A stretch of 11,655 nt of DNA. Source: Methylococcales bacterium. Lineage in GTDB: Bacteria; Pseudomonadota; Gammaproteobacteria; Methylococcales; Methylomonadaceae. The stretch's first letter is position 1. Each line of letters opens with the position of its first letter. The stretch covers positions 1 through 11,655 of the forward strand of contig JAGLEW010000067.1 of the NCBI GenBank assembly GCA_023144875.1, given 5' to 3'. The position numbers were made by a program, and so were the translations under genes. The notes under the pieces are model-generated. The model made no database searches. It saw nothing but the letters and a program-made list of their open reading frames with translations, and was not told the origin of the DNA. Positions 6,221-11,655 of this stretch are shown here, in pieces.

Positions 6221-7599
6221 TCAAACGTCGTTCCTTTCGATTTAAAACTGTGTAAATCAATATTACTTTCAGTAGTCTGAGTTACACAGCCCCACAATAG
6301 TGATTCGTCTTGCGTAAAACGCTTCCCTAGTTGGTAGGCAATTTGTGCACGGGCTAACTCTACCCCTAGATAAAAACTATGCCCGCCGTCGTCTTTAACA
6401 TCTAATTTAGGGTATAGCTCAAAAGGGTCGGATGCTGTATATAAACCATCACGATTATAAATATGCACCCCTTCATGACTGACTTGAATGCGAAAGCTTG
6501 GGTCTTTTACTTGGGCGGCAAAGTCTTTTATTTCATCAAACTCATAGGGAAAAGGCGCACTTTCGTGAAGACTCATTAAACCTGAATCAATGTGTTTTGG
6601 TAAGCTATTATTTTCATGCGCGGCAAACATAATACGTCGTGCGGTATCAGCTTCTTTAATTGCATATGACGCATGCTTACTCACTTGAGTCGCTAAAATA
6701 TGATTAATATTCAGTTCAGAACAAATTCCCATTAATAACGCATTCATCCCACTGGTATCGGCATGGGTTAATTCGGTTATATTTCCCACTCCTAGCATCA
6801 TTTCAACGGTTGGATATTGTTGCCGAAAGTGATGATAGCGCACTATAGATTCCGTAAAGCCAAAATGAATCGGGTCTAAAATAGGATCAACAATAAATGC
6901 TTTTCCCTGTTGTTGCAGCGTTTCAATGGCGTGATCTAAACTGCTTAAATCACCATGTTGCGCGGGAATTAAAATAGGCATACTAGCTACTTCTTCGGCG
7001 ACCCACAACGTATCATTGGTTAAGCTCAGCATATAATCCGCGCCAGCTTTACCCCCTCGCAATAAATCATCAGTTTCTAACGAATCAATACTTACCCTAA
7101 AACCCTCGGCTTTAAGCGCTTGAATCATCGTTTCTAACAAAGGGAAAGGCGTATCGGGTAAACAACCAATATCAATCACATTTGCCCCTTGGGATTGATA
7201 ATAAAAGGCACGTTCTATCACCGCCTTAACCGTCATATTCGGTGCATCGACAATTTCAGCAAAAATCTTAACTTTATAATGATCTAAATTTATCTTCTGC
7301 GCCTGTTTTCCAAAAAATAGCGGTAAATCTTTTAATTCATTGGGACCTCGTTCAACAGGAATGCCCAATATTTTTGATAAAATTTTTAAATCACCTCGAC
7401 AACGCCCTGGGACTAAAATTCTATCGGCATCAAAAGTTTCTTTTAAACGCCTGCCAATCATATCTGCTGTCATTAACGCCGCAACTTTTAAACCCAGTTG
7501 ATGAATGTGGTAATTAAATTCAGGCTGCATGGAGTCTAAAATTTGACAGAGTTGTTTTTCGGCTAATTTACCCGTTAAAAAAAGAATTTTTTCAGTCAT
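6217..7599 (-). CDS. DUF6513 / dihydropteroate synthase-like protein, H4MPT biosynthesis
   Basis: 460 residues. Residues 1 to about 105 match the N-terminal DUF6513 region (FLTGKLAEKQL, then ILVPGRCRGDL). Residues about 108-330 form a DHPS-like pterin-binding TIM barrel with GANVIDIGC (138-146), VSIDSLETDDLL (169-180), AGADYMLSLTND (185-196), FIVDPILDP (235-243) and LGVGNITELTHAD (269-281). A further C-terminal domain of about 100 residues is specific to this family. In H4MPT-using bacteria and archaea such proteins are proposed to join a pterin to the ribofuranosyl-aniline phosphate made by beta-RFAP synthase, the counterpart of folate DHPS; the exact reaction is inferred. The ATG overlaps the TGA of the upstream flavoprotein gene (ATGA at 7599-7596), so the two are translationally coupled. 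Confidence 0.88.
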   Translation of the reverse strand: MTEKILFLTGKLAEKQLCQILDSMQPEFNYHIHQLGLKVAALMTADMIGRRLKETFDADRILVPGRCRGDLKILSKILGIPVERGPNELKDLPLFFGKQAQKINLDHYKVKIFAEIVDAPNMTVKAVIERAFYYQSQGANVIDIGCLPDTPFPLLETMIQALKAEGFRVSIDSLETDDLLRGGKAGADYMLSLTNDTLWVAEEVASMPILIPAQHGDLSSLDHAIETLQQQGKAFIVDPILDPIHFGFTESIVRYHHFRQQYPTVEMMLGVGNITELTHADTSGMNALLMGICSELNINHILATQVSKHASYAIKEADTARRIMFAAHENNSLPKHIDSGLMSLHESAPFPYEFDEIKDFAAQVKDPSFRIQVSHEGVHIYNRDGLYTASDPFELYPKLDVKDDGGHSFYLGVELARAQIAYQLGKRFTQDESLLWGCVTQTTESNIDLHSFKSKGTTFD

Positions 7600-8135
7600 A
7601 CTAATGTGTCTAGACGTTGATCAAGTGCCTCTTTTAACGCTTCAACACTCTCCACCACGGTTGTATACTCAAAGGTTCGAATTTTTGCGGTTGCTTCCAA
7701 TTCAATTTTTCGTGGATAAACCATCACTTTTCCACTGGGAGCCGTGGTTTCCATTTCTGGAGCAATATCACAGGGATAAACAATACTCGGAATACGGCAT
7801 TTTCCTGCTTGTGCGTATAAATTTGTCACTAACGAATCAGCAATCCCTAATACACATTTAGCAATCGTATTAGACGTGGTTGGTGCCATGATAAAGGTAT
7901 GATAATAATTTTTATAAAATAAGCCCACAGGCGGTGCAGAACGAGCTTTATCCCGATAAACCGCATGGGTTTTACTCAGTGTTTTAAGATCAATACCATA
8001 CATTTTTAACACTTCTTCCCCAGCCTGACTGATATAAATATCAACGTTTTTTAGGCTTAAAACAAGGTCTAAACACGCTTCAATATAATGACCTGACCCT
8101 GTTATTGCCCAAGCTAATCGTGGCTGGTAGTGCAT
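7596..8135 (-). CDS. DmrB/AfpA-like flavoprotein, probable dihydromethanopterin reductase
   Basis: 179-residue member of the flavoprotein superfamily that includes archaeal-type flavoproteins (AfpA) and the dihydromethanopterin reductase DmrB. The N-terminal strand-loop LAWAITGSGHYI (8-19) is the FMN phosphate-binding region. APTTSNTIAKCVLGIADSLV (84-103) corresponds to the PASANT-type flavin-binding loop and helix, and a PCDIAPEMETTAPSGKVMVY segment (121-140) follows. In DmrB proteins the reaction is FMN-dependent reduction of dihydromethanopterin to H4MPT, the last step of cofactor synthesis. Placement as first gene of a unit with the DHPS-like gene, divergent from beta-RFAP synthase, supports that role. 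The start at 8135 has a weak GAG ribosome-binding site about 7 bases upstream. Other flavoproteins of this fold are phosphopantothenoylcysteine decarboxylases or prenyltransferases; the gene context argues against those. Confidence 0.85.
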   Translation of the reverse strand: MHYQPRLAWAITGSGHYIEACLDLVLSLKNVDIYISQAGEEVLKMYGIDLKTLSKTHAVYRDKARSAPPVGLFYKNYYHTFIMAPTTSNTIAKCVLGIADSLVTNLYAQAGKCRIPSIVYPCDIAPEMETTAPSGKVMVYPRKIELEATAKIRTFEYTTVVESVEALKEALDQRLDTLV

Positions 8136-8167
8136 ACTAATCTCAATTAAATGATAAAGAATGTTTC

Positions 8168-8173
8168 ATTATA
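8168..8173 (-). promoter_or_regulatory. -10 box for the flavoprotein/DUF6513 unit
   Basis: A perfect TATAAT reading 8173 to 8168 on the minus strand, 32 bases before the flavoprotein ATG. The hexamer at the expected -35 distance (TCTAAT) is poor, so the promoter may need an activator. It faces away from the TATAAT at 8277-8282. Confidence 0.45.
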
Positions 8174-8222
8174 CGCGAAATTTACCGCAAATTAGAGGCT
8201 GTCTTTTAAGGGGCAACAATCC

Positions 8223-8312
8223 ATGAGCGATAGAGGTTTTCTGTTAAAAAGAACGCCGAAAATGAAAGGCTTACTGTATAATTTTTTATATTTTTGCAAC
8301 TATTTTGGGTAA
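8223..8312 (+). CDS. Possible 29-codon upstream ORF before beta-RFAP synthase
   Basis: Starts at ATG 8223, with AAGGGG at 8208-8213 as a possible Shine-Dalgarno sequence 9 bases away. The peptide begins MSDRGFLLKRTPKMKG and ends in an aromatic stretch (LYNFLYFCNYFG). The TAA at 8310-8312 is 4 bases before the proposed TTG start of beta-RFAP synthase, in a different frame, which would allow translational reinitiation. Against it, a perfect TATAAT lies inside the ORF (8277-8282); a transcript from there would not include the ORF start. I recognise no family, and chance is a real possibility. Confidence 0.25.
   Translation: MSDRGFLLKRTPKMKGLLYNFLYFCNYFG
8277..8282 (+). promoter_or_regulatory. 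-10 box for beta-RFAP synthase
   Basis: A perfect TATAAT about 35 bases before the proposed TTG start at 8317, giving an expected leader of roughly 28 bases. No good -35 hexamer lies 16-18 bases upstream (GC-rich CGCCGA region). Confidence 0.45.
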
Positions 8313-8316
8313 TTAC

Positions 8317-9267
8317 TTGATTAAAAAAGTATCGGTTATCGCACCTGCGCGTTTGCACATGGGTTTTATGGATTTAAGTGCTTCATTAGGGCGAAATTTT
8401 GGCAGTATAGGGGTTGCATTGCGCGAGATTAATACTCACCTAGTACTAAAGCCTGCGCCAAAATTTACGTTAAGTGGTCATCCACCAAAACGCAGTGAAC
8501 AAACCTTAAAGCACTTTTGTAAAGTTTTAGACGTTTCAGATCAACTGCACTTACATTTTAAATCCTGCATACCAGAGCATGTCGGTTTAGGCTCTGGCAC
8601 ACAAATGGCGTTAGCAATTGGAATGTCGCTGAATCACTTTTATCAACTGAATTTAAGCGTACGAGAGATTGCAACCCTCAGCGCTCGCGGGGCGCGTTCT
8701 GGCATTGGGATTGGCGTGTTTGAACAAGGTGGATTAGTGGTGGATGGCGGTCGAGGGGAAAAAACACTCGTTCCCCCGATTATTTCACAATTTTCAATGC
8801 CTGAAGATTGGTTTTTTATCTTAGTTTTTGATCGGCGCGGTCAAGGACTGCACGGACAGAATGAAGTGCAAGCCTTCAGAGAATTATCCCCATTCCCTAA
8901 AAAAGAAGCCGCTCGACTGTGTCACTTATTGTTAATGCAAGGCCTGCCTGCTATTGCTGAAGATAATATTGATTTATTTGGCGATGTAATTACGCAATTA
9001 CAACAATCGGTCGGTGAGCATTTTTCCCAAGCACAAGGTGGTGTATTTACCAGCTCATGTGTTGCCTTAGTCATGGAACGATTACAACAACAAGGCGCGG
9101 TAGGTATTGGTCAAACCTCATGGGGGCCAACAGGTTTTTGTGTGGTCAAAGGTTTAAAAAAAGCGCAAACCTTATTACAAGACTTAAAAAAACAAGCGTT
9201 TTTCCATCAAGATCTTCATTTTAAAATCACAGCCGCTGAAAATAATCCTGCTAAAATACAATCCTAG
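8317..9267 (+). CDS. Beta-ribofuranosylaminobenzene 5'-phosphate synthase
   Basis: 316 residues, GHMP-superfamily fold. The enzyme condenses 4-aminobenzoate with PRPP, releasing CO2 and PPi, to give beta-RFA-P, the first committed step of methanopterin synthesis. Family features: N-terminal VIAPARLHMGFMDL (7-20), RNFGSIGVAL (26-35), GHMP loop EHVGLGSGTQMALAIG (87-102), ARGARSGIGIGVFEQGGLVVDGG (122-144) and C-terminal SWGPTGFCVV (268-277). There is no upstream ATG: an in-frame TGA lies at 8263-8265, and the only usable starts before the conserved core are TTG 8305 and TTG 8317. I chose 8317 because it gives the usual short N-terminus (MIKKVSVIAPARLH) and has TTGGG about 7 bases upstream; starting at 8305 would add four residues and has no ribosome-binding site. 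It is divergent from the flavoprotein gene. Confidence 0.9.
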   Translation: MIKKVSVIAPARLHMGFMDLSASLGRNFGSIGVALREINTHLVLKPAPKFTLSGHPPKRSEQTLKHFCKVLDVSDQLHLHFKSCIPEHVGLGSGTQMALAIGMSLNHFYQLNLSVREIATLSARGARSGIGIGVFEQGGLVVDGGRGEKTLVPPIISQFSMPEDWFFILVFDRRGQGLHGQNEVQAFRELSPFPKKEAARLCHLLLMQGLPAIAEDNIDLFGDVITQLQQSVGEHFSQAQGGVFTSSCVALVMERLQQQGAVGIGQTSWGPTGFCVVKGLKKAQTLLQDLKKQAFFHQDLHFKITAAENNPAKIQS

Positions 9268-9383
9268 TCTTTGATAAAACGTGTCTCAACATCGGGAACT
9301 ATTCTGTGTAAAGGGTATTGGGACTTGACACGTAACAGGTAAGAATCGCTACCCCATTAGTTTTTTAAACGCACAGAAAAATA

Positions 9384-9722
9384 TTAATTACACATTCCAT
9401 CATACGTTGTGTCTTCACCAATTGTGCAAATAGCCACCGATTTTTCATCTTTTTTCCATAAAAATTTACAATTTGCCATGCCAGTACCCGCGCAGGATTC
9501 CATTTCTGGTCTGCCTTGGCAACGTGAATCACTTTCAAAACAACTATCGGCCTCTTTTGAATGAAAAGGCTTCCATCCAGCGTCTATCATTTTAAGACGG
9601 ATACTGGCATAGTTTTCATCTTTTTCAAACGTCGGGAGTTCTTTAGCACTGGTTGTTTGCACACAACCCATAATAAAAAAGAGACTTAAAAGTGTACAGC
9701 TAAAATTGCGTAATTTTTTCAT
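9384..9722 (-). CDS. Small cysteine-rich lipoprotein of unknown function
   Basis: 112 residues from the chosen start. A basic-hydrophobic signal (MKKLRNF, then a leucine/phenylalanine core) ends in the lipobox IMGC, with the lipidated cysteine at residue 20. The mature part begins VQTTSAKELP and contains six cysteines (61, 68, 77, 85, 99 and 111), which could form three disulfides in the periplasm. The pattern Y-x-x-I-R-x-x-M-I-x-A-GW-x-P followed by CQGRPEMESCAGTGMANCKF and FLWKK resembles small uncharacterised lipoproteins of Proteobacteria; I cannot name a function. The ATG at 9722 is preferred over one at 9734: GGAAA lies about 6 bases upstream of it, nothing SD-like precedes 9734, and MKKL is a classical signal start. 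The gene stands alone. Confidence 0.82.
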   Translation of the reverse strand: MKKLRNFSCTLLSLFFIMGCVQTTSAKELPTFEKDENYASIRLKMIDAGWKPFHSKEADSCFESDSRCQGRPEMESCAGTGMANCKFLWKKDEKSVAICTIGEDTTYDGMCN

Positions 9723-9840
9723 TAAATTTTCCATTTCTTAGAAAGTTAAAAATATCTTCTATATCAATATAAATAAAATGCAGAGGGATCAAAATACGTT
9801 GAGGAACGCGTGAAGTGAGGGTTGTTGGATTTGATCTAAA

Positions 9841-9917
9841 TGGCACGCCCGAGACGATTCGAACGTCCGACCTCACCCTCCGGAGGGGTGCGCTCTATCC
9901 AGCTGAGCTACGGGCGC
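9841..9917 (-). tRNA. tRNA-Arg (anticodon CCG)
   Basis: A complete 77-base cloverleaf on the minus strand with the CCA end encoded (9843-9841). Acceptor stem GCGCCCG pairs with CGGGCGT (first pair G-U). The D arm is GCTC/GAGC with loop AGCTGGATA. The anticodon stem CACCC/GGGTG encloses loop CTCCGGA, giving anticodon CCG with G37, which decodes CGG. The T loop TTCGAAT is closed by GGACG/CGTCT. It sits just downstream of rep on the same strand. No integrase and no repeat of its 3' end are present nearby. Confidence 0.97.
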
Positions 9918-9932
9918 GTGACATGAAGGGCT

Positions 9933-9938
9933 ATTTTA
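9933..9938 (-). promoter_or_regulatory. Candidate -10 box for the tRNA-Arg gene
   Basis: TAAAAT (9938-9933, minus strand; five of six matches) lies 15 bases before the tRNA 5' end and is followed by a GC-rich discriminator (AGCCC), as in stringently controlled stable-RNA promoters. No convincing -35 is seen; the expected position falls on the rep stop codon. The tRNA could instead be read through from rep. Confidence 0.35.
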
Positions 9939-9955
9939 ACTGATTCTAAATTGAA

Positions 9956-11655
9956 TTACGATAACATTGTTTTTAAATGTGCAAGACTGGCGCGTCCTCG
10001 TGCTTTAACCACCGAAGGATCAAGCGGTTTTTGATTTGGCCATTCTAAATCTTCTTCAGGCAATTCGGATAAAAAACGGCTGGGATCCGTTTCTGAAATT
10101 TCACCATAGCGCTTACGATGAGTGCAATAACTAAAGGTGCAACTGCGTTGTGCGCGGGTAATACCAACATAGGCTAAGCGGCGTTCTTCTTCTATATTAT
10201 CGGTTTCAATACTGTTTTGATGCGGCAATATATTTTCTTCCATGCCAATTAAAAATACATGAGGAAATTCCAATCCTTTGGCGGCATGTAGCGTCATTAA
10301 GCTCACTTGATCGCCCGCTTCATCGTCTTCTTGTCGATCTAAAATATCCAATAACATCGCTTTTGAAACCACTTCCGATAAAGTTTTTTCAGGTTCATTA
10401 TCATCAGCCTTGCCCATATTTCGGAGCCAATCGACTAAATCAGTGACATTTTTTTGCTGTCGTTTTGCTGACTCAGGCGTTTTACTGTTTTCTTTAAGCC
10501 ATTGCTCATACCCAATTTGCCCTAACATCTCATCAACTGCGTTAAAACAATCCCCTTGTTCTATTTTTTGAGCGGTATTTTGTGTCCAGTCGCAAAAATG
10601 GTTTAACCGTTTGATGGCTTTTTCAGATAAGGTTTGGGTGAGTCCCATTTCTGAGCACGCCGAAAATAAACTTATTTGTCGGTCATTGGCATATTTTCCT
10701 AATTTTTCTAAGGTTGTAGGACCGATTTCGCGTCGTGGCGTATTGATAACCCGTAAAAAAGCGGCATCATCGTCTTGGTTAACCAATAAACGTAAATAAC
10801 TCATCACGTCTTTCACTTCCGTATAGGAAAAAAACGAGGTGCTACCACTGATAAAATAGGGGATGTCATTTTCGCGTAAATCTTTTTCAAACAATCTGGA
10901 TTGATGATTACCACGATATAAAATCGCATAATCGCTAAACCGTCCACCGTGACGAAATTTATGATGAATTAATTCGGCAATAATCTGTTTAGATTCAATA
11001 CGTTCATCTTTATGTTGCAACACTCGTAACAGATCGCCATAGCCTAATTCACTCCATAAACGTTTTTCAAATGCGTGAGGATTGTTAGCAATCAATTGAT
11101 TCGCCACTTTTAAAATTCGCCCCATTGAACGGTAATTTTGTTCTAACTTCACGACTTTTAAACGCGGGTAATCGGTTTGTAATTGCGATAAATTTTCAGG
11201 TTGTGCGCCACGCCATGCGTAAATAGATTGATCGTCATCACCGACCACGGTAAAACGCCCTAAATTTCCTGCCAGTAAGCGGACTAATTCGTACTGAGTA
11301 ATATTGGTATCTTGGTATTCATCCACCAATAAATAGCGAATTTTATTCTGCCATTTTTCTAAAGTTTCAGGCGATTGTTGAAAAATTAACACGGGTAATA
11401 AAATCAAATCGTCAAAATCGACGGCGTTATAGGCTTTTAAACTACGGGTATAGGCTTTATATAATAATGCGCTGCTACTATCCGCAGGGTCTGAATTTTG
11501 AGCTGCTTGATCCGGGGTTATGAAGGCATTTTTCCATGTGCCAATTTGTGTCGCGTATTGATCGACCTCATCAATATTATGGTGCGACATGTCTTGGTTA
11601 ATCAGGTTTTTAAGTAAGGATTTTTTATCCGATTCATCAAATAAAGTAATGCTGG
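9956..11655 (-). CDS. rep: ATP-dependent DNA helicase Rep, 5'-partial
   Basis: Superfamily 1A 3'-to-5' DNA helicase that helps replication forks pass protein blocks. About 565 residues are visible; the frame is open to the window edge (SITLFDESDKKSLLKNL precedes the first internal Met at 11590), so roughly 110 N-terminal residues, including Walker A motif I, are outside. Visible motifs in order: DFDDLILLP, motif II LLVDEYQDTN (about 11332-11303), motif III VVGDDDQSIYAWRGAQ, motif IV LEQNYRS, the 2B-domain region with ILYRGNHQSRLFEK and NTPRREIGP, motif V SLMTLHAAKGLEFPHVFLIG and motif VI EERRLAYVGITRAQ. Similarity to E. coli Rep runs along the whole length, including the C-terminal RFLSELPEEDLEW and SLAHLKTML segments, which favours Rep over UvrD or PcrA. 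The tRNA-Arg gene follows 38 bases after the stop. Confidence 0.95.
   Translation of the reverse strand, partial: SITLFDESDKKSLLKNLINQDMSHHNIDEVDQYATQIGTWKNAFITPDQAAQNSDPADSSSALLYKAYTRSLKAYNAVDFDDLILLPVLIFQQSPETLEKWQNKIRYLLVDEYQDTNITQYELVRLLAGNLGRFTVVGDDDQSIYAWRGAQPENLSQLQTDYPRLKVVKLEQNYRSMGRILKVANQLIANNPHAFEKRLWSELGYGDLLRVLQHKDERIESKQIIAELIHHKFRHGGRFSDYAILYRGNHQSRLFEKDLRENDIPYFISGSTSFFSYTEVKDVMSYLRLLVNQDDDAAFLRVINTPRREIGPTTLEKLGKYANDRQISLFSACSEMGLTQTLSEKAIKRLNHFCDWTQNTAQKIEQGDCFNAVDEMLGQIGYEQWLKENSKTPESAKRQQKNVTDLVDWLRNMGKADDNEPEKTLSEVVSKAMLLDILDRQEDDEAGDQVSLMTLHAAKGLEFPHVFLIGMEENILPHQNSIETDNIEEERRLAYVGITRAQRSCTFSYCTHRKRYGEISETDPSRFLSELPEEDLEWPNQKPLDPSVVKARGRASLAHLKTMLS

Noticed and set aside
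8174..8276. Possible insertion-sequence remnant in the divergent H4MPT promoter region
   Set aside because: The sequence has an odd composition patch (GAGGCTGTC, AAGGGGCAACAATCC) but no terminal inverted repeats, target duplication or transposase fragment.
9279..9333. Inverted repeat ACGTGTC / GACACGT with a 41-base loop after beta-RFAP synthase
   Set aside because: The loop is long and no T-run follows the right arm, so it is not a credible intrinsic terminator. It could be a binding site, but nothing else supports that.
9787..9836. Inverted repeat GATCAAA / TTTGATC next to the tRNA
   Set aside because: Only 7 bp with a 36-base loop and no T-run on the relevant strand; compatible with chance in AT-rich DNA.
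9841..9917. tRNA as an integration site for a genomic island
   Set aside because: No integrase, no duplicated tRNA 3' end and no change in gene character on either side within the window.

Overview
The window suggests a low-GC gammaproteobacterium that uses tetrahydromethanopterin (H4MPT) for one-carbon metabolism, most likely a methylotroph or methanotroph of the Methylococcales type. The evidence is three H4MPT-biosynthesis-type genes (beta-RFAP synthase, a dihydropteroate-synthase-like DUF6513 protein and a DmrB/AfpA-like flavoprotein), set among ordinary gammaproteobacterial housekeeping genes (nudF, ccmAB, rep). No methane or methanol oxidation gene is present, so the lineage is an inference.

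Layout. 1-565: 3' part of nudF on +, running in from outside the window. 562-1855: ccmA-ccmB on -, the ABC exporter of the cytochrome c maturation system, convergent with nudF. 1856-2022: divergent intergenic region holding a probable ccmA promoter and, on +, a short leader ORF with a strong ribosome-binding site whose stop overlaps the start of the next gene. 2023-5685: a giant gene on + for a 1220-residue protein (AAA-like ATPase domain, one transmembrane helix, then a WD40 array with 15 repeats in exact 41-residue register), closed by an intrinsic terminator. 5840-6220: a small membrane-anchored protein of unknown function. 6217-8135: the DUF6513 and flavoprotein genes on -, overlapping by ATGA. 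8136-8316: divergent control region with a TATAAT box facing each way. 8317-9267: beta-RFAP synthase on +, apparently with a TTG start. 9384-9722: small cysteine-rich lipoprotein on -. 9841-9917: tRNA-Arg(CCG) on -. 9956-11655: rep helicase on -, its 5' end outside the window.

How the genes work together. Beta-RFAP synthase makes the ribofuranosyl-aniline part of methanopterin, the DHPS-like protein is a candidate for joining a pterin to it, and the flavoprotein is a candidate for reducing dihydromethanopterin to the active tetrahydro form. They lie in two divergent units sharing one intergenic region. CcmAB would serve c-type cytochrome assembly, but ccmC and the rest of the system are not adjacent. 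The other genes look functionally independent.

The least ordinary part is the WD40 gene: translation probably coupled to a leader ORF, a membrane-split ATPase/propeller architecture and an unusually regular repeat array. The architecture itself is familiar from cyanobacteria and large sulfur bacteria, so I do not claim a wholly new system. There is no CRISPR array, transposase or integrase, and no stretch over 300 bases without a gene.
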